Positions 24,181 through 32,534 of a stretch of DNA of 32,795 nucleotides are shown here, one piece after another (position 1 is the first letter of the stretch; each line of letters opens with the position of its first letter). A program made the translations under genes and the position numbers. Below the pieces are notes generated by a model, which searched no databases, was not told the DNA's origin, and saw only the letters and a program-made list of their open reading frames with translations. Source of the DNA: Verrucomicrobia subdivision 6 bacterium (GTDB lineage: Bacteria; Verrucomicrobiota; Verrucomicrobiia; Methylacidiphilales; Verrucolacustridaceae); contig CAMBGW010000002.1 in the NCBI GenBank assembly GCA_945866245.1, positions 1 through 32,795 of the forward strand, given 5' to 3'.

Positions 24181-24752
24181 AGGCGACCGCCCCCGTTCTC
24201 CCTGTTCGCTTGTACGGAGATCCCGTTCTCCGGCAGCCTGCCGTGCGGGTCACACCTCCCAACGAGAAGTTGAATGAACTTTCCCGTGTCTTAGAAAATA
24301 CCATGCGAGAAGCGGAGGGTATCGGCCTGGCAGCGCCGCAGATTGGTGTCTCGCTTCAAATCGCAGTGGTCGACCTCCGGAAGGTTGAAAAACGCCCATC
24401 AACCATGGAGCTTATGGGCAAACCAGTCGATTGGCGTGTCCACATGCCCCTATTTTTTTGTAATCCCGTCATTACCCTCACCCGCAAAAGAGACGATGAG
24501 GACGAAGGATGTCTTAGCTTTCCCAACCTTCACGGACCTGTTCGCCGAAGTCTTCGAATTCAAATGGACTACCTCGATTTGAAAGGTCACCCCGTGACAC
24601 TCACTGCAGGAGGCCTTTTAGCTCGTGCCCTTCAGCACGAGGTCGATCATCTCATGGGAATCCTTTTTATCGATCGCATGGCTCCAGACGTCCGGCGTGC
24701 CCTATCCCCAGAACTTGAAATACTTCAACAGAAACAGCTCGCGAGAAAGTAA
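24177..24752 (+). CDS. def: Peptide deformylase
   Basis: The family motifs are complete: GIGLAAPQIG, EGCLSFP (Cys metal ligand) and QHEVDHL (two His ligands and catalytic Glu). It removes the formyl group from new proteins. The start is unusual. A TTG at 24210 gives a protein beginning YGDPVLRQPA, losing the strand normally before it. An in-frame CTG at 24177 overlaps the exbD stop as CTGA and adds KATAPVLPVRL, which matches the usual VLPIRIYGDPVLR start. I give the CTG coordinates with reserve; no ATG or GTG lies in between. An insert of about 20 residues precedes the EGCLS motif. Confidence 0.85.
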   Translation: MKATAPVLPVRLYGDPVLRQPAVRVTPPNEKLNELSRVLENTMREAEGIGLAAPQIGVSLQIAVVDLRKVEKRPSTMELMGKPVDWRVHMPLFFCNPVITLTRKRDDEDEGCLSFPNLHGPVRRSLRIQMDYLDLKGHPVTLTAGGLLARALQHEVDHLMGILFIDRMAPDVRRALSPELEILQQKQLARK

Positions 24753-24758
24753 TCTGCT

Positions 24759-25979
24759 GTGCTGATCTGCGCTGGCGCCCTGCTCGAATCCACAGAAAAG
24801 ATTCATCGCCCCGGATGCTTGCGAATCAACCGAGAGATCATCACAGAAGTCGGCTCTGCTCTTACTCCCCAAGCGGGCGAAGAGGTTCTCCATCTTCCTG
24901 AAATCACCCTGGCCCCTGGTTGGATCAATCTCCATGCACACCTTGAACTCGCCTCCCTCCATAAAAAACTTACCCTTGGAAAAGACTTTGCCAGCTGGCT
25001 TGAGCAACTGCTCTCACAACTACCCGCCCTTACACCAGAGGTTCGCCGACAATCGATTCTAAACTCCACCCACCTAGCCGCCCTTTCTGGGACAACATCG
25101 ATTCTCTCCATTCTCTCTCAGCGCGCCGCGCTGGCTGGCTTAACCTCCACTCAAACTCGCGTTTGGTGGGCCCTCGAAATGATCGACCTGCACGAAAAGC
25201 CTTCCGCGACTGAACTACTCGATCAAGCCACCTCTTGGATTTCGCGCCATCCAAATGCTCCTTGGCACTTAGCCCTATCTCCTCACGCGCCTTATACCTG
25301 CTCCCCAGCCCTCTTTCGTCAACTTTCCCTTCTTTCTGCCCAAAATCATCTTCCTTTTACCACACACCTAGGCGAATCCACGGAGGAGTCGGAACTGCTG
25401 GCAGGAGTGGATACACCCCTGCGGAAACTTCTGCCTGCCGACTTAAAACGTCCTGATCTTGCCGAGAAGAACTCTCCCGTTTCATGGTGCTGCCAGCACG
25501 ATGCATTACCCGCTAATCCTATTCTTGCACACGGAAATGAAATCTCCCCGACCGATCTTCCTTTTCTCAAAGAAAAGAATGCCACGATTGTCCACTGCCC
25601 TGCCTCCCACCACTGGTTCCAGCGAAAACCCTTTCCTCTCACCACTTTTCAATCTCAACAGATTCCGGTCGTTCTTGGTACAGATAGTCCCGCCAGCTCA
25701 TCGAATCTTGGCCTCGATCTTCGTCAAGAGGCTCGCCTCTTTCAAAAATCCCAACCTGCGGTGACTCCTCACCAGATTTGGCAAATGATCACAACCCTGC
25801 CCGCTCAAGCCCTCGGCCAAGGGAAGACACTGGGCGCACTGCTACCAGGTCGATGGGCCGATTGGGTGGGATGGCGTGTTCCTCTTGATCAAGATCCTAT
25901 TTCCGCCATCTTGCAAAGCATTGAGCCTGCCGAGCTCACTTGTGTCGGCGGAAAGATTACCCAGCACGAAAAGATTTAA
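24759..25979 (+). CDS. Amidohydrolase-family metal-dependent deaminase/hydrolase
   Basis: A 406-residue TIM-barrel hydrolase of the ATZ/TRZ-deaminase group from a GTG start. Metal and active-site motifs in order: NLHAHLELA (HxH, about 57-65), SPHAPYTCS (about 168-176), THLGESTEE (His and Glu, about 196-204), AHGNEI, VHCPASHHWF and LGTDSPASS (metal Asp). Such enzymes deaminate or hydrolyse C-N or C-halogen bonds in nucleobase-like compounds. Aminodeoxyfutalosine deaminase of the futalosine menaquinone pathway is one candidate, as is a guanine or cytosine deaminase. It starts 6 bases after the deformylase stop and ends 40 bases before bioF. No other menaquinone gene is in the window. Confidence 0.8.
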   Translation: MLICAGALLESTEKIHRPGCLRINREIITEVGSALTPQAGEEVLHLPEITLAPGWINLHAHLELASLHKKLTLGKDFASWLEQLLSQLPALTPEVRRQSILNSTHLAALSGTTSILSILSQRAALAGLTSTQTRVWWALEMIDLHEKPSATELLDQATSWISRHPNAPWHLALSPHAPYTCSPALFRQLSLLSAQNHLPFTTHLGESTEESELLAGVDTPLRKLLPADLKRPDLAEKNSPVSWCCQHDALPANPILAHGNEISPTDLPFLKEKNATIVHCPASHHWFQRKPFPLTTFQSQQIPVVLGTDSPASSSNLGLDLRQEARLFQKSQPAVTPHQIWQMITTLPAQALGQGKTLGALLPGRWADWVGWRVPLDQDPISAILQSIEPAELTCVGGKITQHEKI

Positions 25980-26019
25980 CCTCGTCCCCCACCCCCTTTC
26001 CTCGGCACGATAGAGGAGT

Positions 26020-27153
26020 ATGAAGACCGCCTCTTTCTTAGCCGAAATTGAGACTCGTCACGCCGCACGCCACCAAGAGGACCGGCAACGGTTGCTTCCC
26101 ACTGAAATCTCCCCAATCTCTTTTTCGCATAACGATTACCTTGGTCTCTCCCAACACCCCGTAGTGATTCAGGCTGCCCAGCAAGCCTTGCAAAAATATG
26201 GGGCAAGTGCTCGAGCAGCCCGCCTCCTCGCTGGTCCCTGCCCCGAACATGAAAAGCTTGAAACCGCTCTTGCCTCATGGAAAGAGACGGAGCGGGCCCT
26301 CCTCTTTTCCTCGGGATACCTCACTCCCCTTGGCGTCATTCCGGCCCTCGTTGGATCGGGGGACACCATTCTTCTCGAACGCCAAGCGCATGCCTGTCTT
26401 TTTGATGGGGCAAAGCTTGCCAATGCCCGCCTACGAGTTTTTTCTCGGCAAGACCCCACCTCACTCAAAACGATACTTGATTCCACCCGATCGCTGAACC
26501 CGAAGGGAAAGATTCTCATAGTCGTTGAGTCCCTTCACTCCATGGATGGAGACATCGCCCCACTTCGAGAAATTGTTCGACTCAAATCGGAAGCAGGAGC
26601 TTGGCTTCTTTTAGATGAAGCTCATGCCAGCGGTGTTTGCGGTCCCCAAGGCGCAGGATATGCCAAAGAATACGGCCTCACCTCCTCAGTCGATCTGCAA
26701 ATGGGCACTCTCGGTAAAGCCTTAGGATCTTCAGGAGGCTTTGTCGCGGCGCAAAGTCAGATTATCGATCACCTTCTCAATGAAGCTCGGACCTTCCTCT
26801 TTGACACTGCACTCGCCCCCGCTGCTGCCCACGCCGCTTTAAGCGCACTTTCCATTCTTCGCTCAAAAGAGGGTGATCAACTCCGCCAAACTCTCCATAA
26901 AAATATCTCCCATTTCCGCACGGCCTATCCATCACCCCAAGAGGGCGCAATTCAAACTGTCTTTTGCGGTTCCAACTCCGCCGCCACTTCCGCATCCCAA
27001 TATCTTCTGCAACATGGCCTCACTGTTCCTGCCATTCGCACCCCCACGGTTCCCTCAGGAGCCGCTCGACTTCGTCTTAGTCTCTCCGCTTGCCATACGC
27101 CCCAGGAGATTGAAAAGGTCACGGCGGCACTGCGATCCCTTCCTACCTCGTGA
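26020..27153 (+). CDS. bioF: 8-amino-7-oxononanoate synthase
   Basis: A 377-residue PLP enzyme of the alpha-oxoamine synthase family, condensing pimeloyl thioester with alanine in biotin synthesis. The N-terminus has SHNDYLGLSQHP (36-47), then GASARAARLLAG (61-72), the LLLDEAHASGVCGPQG stretch (196-211) with the PLP Asp, and the PLP lysine K233 in GTLGKALGSSGG. The AGAGGAG purine-rich sequence ends only one base before the ATG, so spacing is poor, but the ATG is well supported by alignment. Its stop overlaps bioA (GTGA). Confidence 0.95.
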   Translation: MKTASFLAEIETRHAARHQEDRQRLLPTEISPISFSHNDYLGLSQHPVVIQAAQQALQKYGASARAARLLAGPCPEHEKLETALASWKETERALLFSSGYLTPLGVIPALVGSGDTILLERQAHACLFDGAKLANARLRVFSRQDPTSLKTILDSTRSLNPKGKILIVVESLHSMDGDIAPLREIVRLKSEAGAWLLLDEAHASGVCGPQGAGYAKEYGLTSSVDLQMGTLGKALGSSGGFVAAQSQIIDHLLNEARTFLFDTALAPAAAHAALSALSILRSKEGDQLRQTLHKNISHFRTAYPSPQEGAIQTVFCGSNSAATSASQYLLQHGLTVPAIRTPTVPSGAARLRLSLSACHTPQEIEKVTAALRSLPTS

Positions 27154-28541
27154 CTCCCTCCGAAATCACAAAACTGGATCGCCAACACCTATGGCATCCA
27201 TTCACACCCAACTCCGTCTGGCTTGATCCCTCGACTCCGATCGTATCCATAGCCTCGGGGCAAGGAACTTGGTTAACCGCCAGCGATGGTCGCCGATACC
27301 TTGATGGCAACTCGTCGATCTGGACCAATCTACACGGCCACGCCCATCCCCAAATCAACCAGGCAATCCGCCAACAGCTCGACCAAATCGCCCACTCCTC
27401 TTTTCTTGGTCTTACCCACGAACCCGCAGTCCGCCTAGCCGAACAGCTCATCCACTATGTGCAACTGAATCCACAAACCCCTACTCTTAGCCGCGTTTTC
27501 TTTTCCGACGACGGATCAACCGCCATCGAGGCAGGCTTAAAAATGATTCTGCAATCCTTCGCCCAAAGCGGGGAAAAGCAGCGCACCCAGTTCATTTCAC
27601 CAAAAGGCTCTTATCACGGGGACACTGTCGGCGCGATGAGCCTCAGCCATAGCCCAGCCTTCCATCGGCACTTCCAGCCCATTCTCTTTCCAACCCAAAA
27701 GGTGATGACTCCCTCCTGCTACCGCTGCCCTTACAACCGAGCCAAGCCTGAAAAGGCAGATGCCCGCCTGACTCGCAAGTGTAACTTCGAGTGTGCCACT
27801 CAAGCGGAAGAGGCAATTCACCAAGCTGGAAATCAGCTGGCTGCCTGGGTGCTTGAGCCACGTGTCCAAGGTGCTGCTGGCATGGTGATGCATCCTCACG
27901 GTTACGCCACTCGAACGGCGCAGGCCGCACGCGAGGTTGGGGCCAAAGTGCTTTTGGATGAAGTCTTCACCGGCTTCAGCCGAACCGGCCCCCCCCTCGC
28001 CTCTCATGACGAAAATGTCGTCCCCGATGTCGTGGCACTGGCCAAGGGATTAACGGGGGGCTACCTGCCCCTCGCGGCCACTCTTACCACCGAAAAGATA
28101 TTCGAATCATTTAGTGGTGATCCACAGCACACCTTCTTTCACGGTCATAGCTACACTGCAAACCCCCTCGGTTGCGCAGCAGCATCCGCCAGCATCGACT
28201 TACTGCTTCAACCCGCAGAAATTCAGAAAAGAGAAGATCTTGCCCAAAATATGTCACGGCTTGCCTCCACCTTCTGGATTCATCCGAATGTGGGTGACGT
28301 TCGCCAAGAGGGCACGATTCTAGCCATCGAGCTTGTCACCGATCGGGCCTCCCAAACCCCATTCCCGACTGAAAAAAGGCTCGGAGCCAAAATCTGCCAA
28401 ACCGCACGAGAGTTTGGTCTTTTGACTCGCCCGATTGGCGATGTCCTTGTTCTCGTCCCACCCTACTGCACCCAACCAGAGGAGCTGGAGCAGATGGTCA
28501 ACGCACTTCACTCCGCCATTGTCCGGGAGCTTGGCTCATGA
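27150..28541 (+). CDS. bioA: Adenosylmethionine-8-amino-7-oxononanoate aminotransferase
   Basis: A 463-residue class-III aminotransferase from a GTG start inside the bioF stop. It converts KAPA to DAPA with S-adenosylmethionine or lysine as amino donor. Motifs: HLWHPFTP (13-20), GNSSIWTNLHGHAHP (53-67), SDDGSTAIEAGLKM (119-132), LLDEVFTGFSRTG (268-280, PLP Asp 270) and AKGLTGGYLPLA (K299, PLP lysine). Four cysteines (C190, C193, C211, C215, as CYRC and CNFEC) cluster in the middle and might bind a metal or simply be a family variation. The longer form resembles Bacillus-type BioA/BioK. The stop overlaps bioD (ATGA). Confidence 0.94.
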   Translation: MTPSEITKLDRQHLWHPFTPNSVWLDPSTPIVSIASGQGTWLTASDGRRYLDGNSSIWTNLHGHAHPQINQAIRQQLDQIAHSSFLGLTHEPAVRLAEQLIHYVQLNPQTPTLSRVFFSDDGSTAIEAGLKMILQSFAQSGEKQRTQFISPKGSYHGDTVGAMSLSHSPAFHRHFQPILFPTQKVMTPSCYRCPYNRAKPEKADARLTRKCNFECATQAEEAIHQAGNQLAAWVLEPRVQGAAGMVMHPHGYATRTAQAAREVGAKVLLDEVFTGFSRTGPPLASHDENVVPDVVALAKGLTGGYLPLAATLTTEKIFESFSGDPQHTFFHGHSYTANPLGCAAASASIDLLLQPAEIQKREDLAQNMSRLASTFWIHPNVGDVRQEGTILAIELVTDRASQTPFPTEKRLGAKICQTAREFGLLTRPIGDVLVLVPPYCTQPEELEQMVNALHSAIVRELGS

Positions 28542-29179
28542 AGGGATTTTTTATAACGGGAACCGATACAGGCGTGGGTAAAACCTACTTCACCGCACTT
28601 CTAACTCGCGCTCTGCGACAACAGTCGATCCCTGCTATTCCTCTGAAGCCGATTTCAGCGGGAGACCGAAGCGACTCGATCATACTTTCAGAGGCCTGCG
28701 GAGGAGTGGTCTCGCCTGCAGAGATGAATCCGGTTCACTTCACTGCACCGCTTTCCCCCTACGCCGCCTCGATGCTCGAATCTCGCCCTTTTCCTTGGGG
28801 AATCCTGCGAGAAAAAATGAAAAATCTAACGGAGAACTATCCTGGCCCTTTTTTGATTGAGGGTGCGGGCGGCTGGCGCGTCCCTCTCGACTCGTCGCTC
28901 GGAATTCGCGAGTGGGCCCAAGAGCTGGCACTTCCCGTTATTGTGGTTGCGCGGAACAGCCTAGGCACAATCAATCACACCCTGCTTACCGTCGAATCGA
29001 TTCGTCAAAGCCGTTTGCCGATTCTTGGCATCATCTTAAACGACCACTTTTCCAAATCGGATGAATCCTCTTTCACGAATCCCGCTCTTCTGCAGGAGCT
29101 GACAGCACTTCCCGTCCTCTCTTTGCCCTCATCTGCCCTTCATCTTCCCACTCTTCCTTCTTGGCTGATTCCCTCTTAG
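28538..29179 (+). CDS. bioD: Dethiobiotin synthetase
   Basis: A 213-residue P-loop enzyme that closes the ureido ring of dethiobiotin from DAPA, CO2 and ATP. The start FITGTDTGVGKTYFTALL (5-22) holds the P-loop. KPISAG and FLIEGAGGWRVPLDSS are the further conserved segments. It is the last gene of bioF-bioA-bioD. bioB and the pimelate genes (bioC/bioH or equivalents) are not here. Its stop TAG (29177-29179) overlaps the tsaD stop on the other strand, so no spacer separates the convergent genes. Confidence 0.95.
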   Translation: MKGFFITGTDTGVGKTYFTALLTRALRQQSIPAIPLKPISAGDRSDSIILSEACGGVVSPAEMNPVHFTAPLSPYAASMLESRPFPWGILREKMKNLTENYPGPFLIEGAGGWRVPLDSSLGIREWAQELALPVIVVARNSLGTINHTLLTVESIRQSRLPILGIILNDHFSKSDESSFTNPALLQELTALPVLSLPSSALHLPTLPSWLIPS

Positions 29180-30198
29180 CGGGCTACCGACCAGCGGGGA
29201 TCTGCGTCTGCATCCCAATCAGAGGGCAGTCCATCCAAAGCTCGTCGAGCTGCAACTGCCGCGATCATGGAAGCATTATCAGTATTCCAACCACCCGCCG
29301 CGCAGTGAAGCGTGACCCTACGATCTTGCGCCATGCTTTTCAAAGCCTGGAGCACTCCCTGATTCGCACTGACCCCGCCACTTACCGTAAATGTTGATAT
29401 CCCTGTTTCCTCTAAAGCTGCTGAAGCACGATCGGCGAGCGATTCGGTGATCGCTGCCTGCACCTCGGCACAGAAGTTCGAGCGAGCCTCTCCCGGCTGA
29501 GCAATCTCTGGATTCTTTTCTAAGAGGAGCCGAGCCGCATTTTTCAATCCACTAAAGCTAAAATCACACCCTTCTGTCCCTTTCATCGGACGGGGAAGAG
29601 ACATCCGCCCCTTTTTCCCCATCCGCGCCTCTTTTTCCAGTGCCGCTCCCCCCGGATATCCCAGCCCCACCATACGGGCTAACTTATCGAAGGCTTCCCC
29701 CGCAGCATCGTCTCTTGTTGTGCCCAAGATTTTTCGCCTTTGCGGTCCGGAAGCTTCGACGAGCAACGTATGGCCGCCACTGACGATCAAGGCTACGTGG
29801 GGATAGACGGGCCACATTCCTTGAGAAACAAACGGGCTAAAAAGATGACCCTCAAGGTGATTGATCGCAAAGAATGAGTTTCCCTGAGACCAAGCCAGAG
29901 CCTTTCCGAAAGAGAGCCCCACGAGGAGAGCCGGTGCTAAGCCAGGCCCGGCGGTAGCCCCAACTGCCTGAACCTTTCTAGCTCCCGCCTTTTCCTGCAC
30001 CTCAACCATGAGACGGGGCAAGAGCTCCAAATGTTGCCGTACGGTTAACTCAGGCACGATTCCACCCAAGGCCGAATGCTCCTCGGGGCGTGTTGCCAAA
30101 GCCTCTGCACAAAGACGACACCCCTTTTCATCTGCCTCGATAACTGCGACCGCCGTTTCGTCGCAGGAGGTCTCAACTCCGATCGTACAAACGGTCAC
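29176..30198 (-). CDS. tsaD: tRNA N6-adenosine threonylcarbamoyltransferase
   Basis: A 340-residue protein when started at the GTG at 30198, the only start near the family N-terminus (CTIGVETSCDETAVAVIE). The frame continues upstream by 30 codons into the protease gene, but those residues are not TsaD-like. Other motifs: GGIVPELTVRQHLELLP, ATAGPGLAPALLVGLSFGKALA, INHLEGHLFSPF (metal histidines) and DDAAGEAFDKLARMVGLGYPGG. It completes t6A at tRNA position 37 with TsaB/TsaC/TsaE. The gene follows the S41 protease by 4 bases, so it is probably co-transcribed with it. Confidence 0.95.
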   Translation of the reverse strand: MTVCTIGVETSCDETAVAVIEADEKGCRLCAEALATRPEEHSALGGIVPELTVRQHLELLPRLMVEVQEKAGARKVQAVGATAGPGLAPALLVGLSFGKALAWSQGNSFFAINHLEGHLFSPFVSQGMWPVYPHVALIVSGGHTLLVEASGPQRRKILGTTRDDAAGEAFDKLARMVGLGYPGGAALEKEARMGKKGRMSLPRPMKGTEGCDFSFSGLKNAARLLLEKNPEIAQPGEARSNFCAEVQAAITESLADRASAALEETGISTFTVSGGVSANQGVLQALKSMAQDRRVTLHCAAGGWNTDNASMIAAVAARRALDGLPSDWDADADPRWSVAR

Positions 30199-30202
30199 AA
30201 AT

Positions 30203-31507
30203 CTAAGAAGAGCGATCGGACACGGCTCTCCGCTTGACCACTTTCCAACCACGCAAAAGATCGATCGCACGATCCAGCGGCTCATCATTCACCTCCAGCT
30301 CCTCCTCACTGCTTTTCTTTAATCCTGGACTTCTTTTTTGAAAGATCGCCTCCTCCTCCGCACGCGTTAATCGCGCCACAACATCCGGTTGAATTCCCAC
30401 CCCATGGATTTTTTTTCGGGAGGGCGTTGTGTAGTGCGCCGTAGTCAGTCGCACCCCCACATCGGGAATAACACTCGGGTCCACCCTTTGCACCGTTTGT
30501 ACCGAACCTTTACCAAAAGTAGTCTCCCCCACAATCACAGCTAACCCCAGATCTTGTAGGGCCCCTGCGACAATTTCCGCCGCACTTGCTGTATTCCCAT
30601 TGACCAGCACCACCGTGGGCCAGCGAACTCTTAAAGCGGCCTCCCGGGAAAGATACTCTTGTCGCTTTGCGCCCGCTTTCCTGCCCTCCGTTGCCACAAC
30701 CAGCGTTCCTTTAGGAACAAAGCGGCTGACAACCTCCACGGCTGCATCCACTAACCCGCCGGGATTATCGCGCAAGTCGAGAATCAGGGCGGTGGCCCCA
30801 TCTTTTTCCAACTTTCCTATCGCCCCATCAAACTCTTTGCCTGTTTTTTCTCCAAACTGGGTGATGCGGACATATCCGATCTTTTCCCCTTGAGACTCCG
30901 CCGCTGAAATCATTTTCGTCTCTTGCAAAGTGGGCACTTGGATCATTTCTCGGATGACCGACAATTCGATCGTTTTACTTTCACTGGGCCGATAAATCGC
31001 GATCTGCACAGGGACTCCTGGACGACCCCGTAGCAATCGGATCGATTCGCCTAACGAAAGTTTTTGGGTCCCTTTCCCGTCAATTTTTGTAATCCGGTCC
31101 CCAGGAAGCAGGCCCGCCCGATAACCCGGCCCACCTTCAATCGGCACATTCACCGTTAACTGATTCTCGACCATGCCCACAGATATTCCCAATCCACCAA
31201 ACTGCCCCTCTGTTTCCGTGCGGATCATCTTGTAATGCTCTGGGTCGAGAAATTGACTATGGGGATCAAGCGAAGTGAGTAAGCCGCGTAGAGCGGAATA
31301 AGTCATCTTGTCGTAATCGGTTTTTTCCAGCTCGAGATACTCGTCTCGAATTAGCTCCACCACGCTGGCAAAGAGAAGTGCGCTACGATAACGCCCCTCC
31401 TCGTTTGGGACCGGTCGATTGGTTTGGGTTACTTCCGCCCCTTGTGAGGACACCCCAGTGATAACAAAAGCCAAAAGAATTCCCGCTGCCCGTGCGTTTA
31501 AATTCAT
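30203..31507 (-). CDS. ctp: Carboxy-terminal processing protease (S41 family)
   Basis: A 434-residue secreted protease. A signal peptide at 1-23 ([16 protein letters not shown]) is followed by an N-terminal helical region, a PDZ domain (about 103-175: [25 protein letters not shown]) and the S41 core. The catalytic dyad is S308 in [15 protein letters not shown] and K333 in [20 protein letters not shown] (241-251) is a family hallmark. It cleaves C-termini of periplasmic proteins; substrates are unknown. The start overlaps the stop of the UXS-like gene by 4 bases, and the gene precedes tsaD by 4 bases, giving a three-gene operon. Confidence 0.94.
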   Translation of the reverse strand: MNLNARAAGILLAFVITGVSSQGAEVTQTNRPVPNEEGRYRSALLFASVVELIRDEYLELEKTDYDKMTYSALRGLLTSLDPHSQFLDPEHYKMIRTETEGQFGGLGISVGMVENQLTVNVPIEGGPGYRAGLLPGDRITKIDGKGTQKLSLGESIRLLRGRPGVPVQIAIYRPSESKTIELSVIREMIQVPTLQETKMISAAESQGEKIGYVRITQFGEKTGKEFDGAIGKLEKDGATALILDLRDNPGGLVDAAVEVVSRFVPKGTLVVATEGRKAGAKRQEYLSREAALRVRWPTVVLVNGNTASAAEIVAGALQDLGLAVIVGETTFGKGSVQTVQRVDPSVIPDVGVRLTTAHYTTPSRKKIHGVGIQPDVVARLTRAEEEAIFQKRSPGLKKSSEEELEVNDEPLDRAIDLLRGWKVVKRRAVSDRSS

Positions 31508-32454
31508 TTGCTGGAAGTTGAATCAAGATGCGCCTGAAACCAACGAATCGTCTCGCGAAGACCATCTTCCAGCAGCACTTTTGGCTCCCAACCTAAAATG
31601 GTGCGAGCGCGGGTAATATCGGGTTGCCGCTGCTTGGGATCATCCACCGGCAGGGGGCTTTTGACGATTGTGCTTTTAGTTCCAGTGAGGCGGCGGATTC
31701 GTTCTGCAAATTCTAAGATCGTAAGCTCAAGCGGATTGCCAATGTTCACTGGCTCATGGAAGTTGGCTTGGGAGAGACGATAGATTCCATCGATCAGGTC
31801 GCTGACAAAACAGAAGCTGCGCGTCTGCTTACCCTCCCCAAAAACGGTCATCGGCTCTCCCCTCAAAGCTTGCCCCACGAAGGCAGGAACGACTCGCCCA
31901 TCTCGTAGTCTCATCCGTGGACCATAGGTGTTGAAGATGCGAACAATCTTCGTGTTTACCTTATGAAATCGGTGATAGGCCATGGTCATCGCTTCGGCAA
32001 AGCGCTTCGCCTCGTCATAAACGCCGCGAGGTCCAATCGGATTCACGTTACCCCAGTAATCCTCTTTTTGGGGATGCACCAGCGGATCTCCATAGCATTC
32101 ACTGGTCGAGGCCAAAAGGAAGGTGGCCCCTTTTGCCTTGGCTAATCCGAGCGCGTTATGGGTTCCCAGCGAACCTACTTTGAGCGTCTGAATGGGCAGC
32201 TCCAGGTAGTCGATCGGGCTGGCTGGGGAGGCAAAGTGGAAAACGTAATCCACCGCTCCCTCCACGGCGATAAACTTGGTCACATCATGCCGGAGGAAAC
32301 GAAACCTCTTTTCACCCCGTAAATGATCCAAATTTCTCTCATTTCCAGTCAGGAGGCTATCCACTGCAAGAACTTCGTGCCCTTCCTTGAGTAGACGATC
32401 GACTAGGTGGGAGCCGAGGAAGCCCGAACCCCCTGTGACGACACTAATTGGCAT
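31504..32454 (-). CDS. UDP-glucuronate decarboxylase-like NAD-dependent epimerase
   Basis: A 316-residue short-chain dehydrogenase/reductase of the extended type, most like UDP-xylose synthase (UXS). The NAD motif is [11 protein letters not shown] (7-17). RFLRHDVT (53-59) and [30 protein letters not shown] (115-144, in which the TSE and the GPR turn are UXS hallmarks) follow. The YxxxK pair is Y146/K150. [10 protein letters not shown] and [17 protein letters not shown] complete the pattern. It would convert UDP-glucuronate to UDP-xylose for envelope polysaccharide. A dTDP-glucose dehydratase is less likely. First gene of the minus-strand operon with ctp and tsaD. Confidence 0.85.
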   Translation of the reverse strand: MPISVVTGGSGFLGSHLVDRLLKEGHEVLAVDSLLTGNERNLDHLRGEKRFRFLRHDVTKFIAVEGAVDYVFHFASPASPIDYLELPIQTLKVGSLGTHNALGLAKAKGATFLLASTSECYGDPLVHPQKEDYWGNVNPIGPRGVYDEAKRFAEAMTMAYHRFHKVNTKIVRIFNTYGPRMRLRDGRVVPAFVGQALRGEPMTVFGEGKQTRSFCFVSDLIDGIYRLSQANFHEPVNIGNPLELTILEFAERIRRLTGTKSTIVKSPLPVDDPKQRQPDITRARTILGWEPKVLLEDGLRETIRWFQAHLDSTSSK

Positions 32455-32502
32455 ATACTTGAGCTAGAAACTAAATAGCCCAAAGGCAAGCCAACGGACT
32501 CG

Positions 32503-32512
32503 CCCCATGGGG
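32503..32512. promoter_or_regulatory. Perfect 10-base palindrome in the uxs/kinase divergent gap
   Basis: CCCCATGGGG is a perfect palindrome lying between the divergent UXS-like gene and the kinase gene, about 22 bases before the kinase ATG. It could be a regulator site or chance; no second copy is seen. Confidence 0.2.
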
Positions 32513-32534
32513 ATGAATCGGGCAACCTCCAGAG

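Noticed and set aside
25980-26019. BirA operator before bioF
   Set aside because: The 40-base gap has no TTGTAAACC-like palindrome.
30199-30288. N-terminal extension of tsaD from an upstream start
   Set aside because: These codons overlap the end of the S41 protease and are unlike any TsaD N-terminus; GTG at 30198 fits the family.
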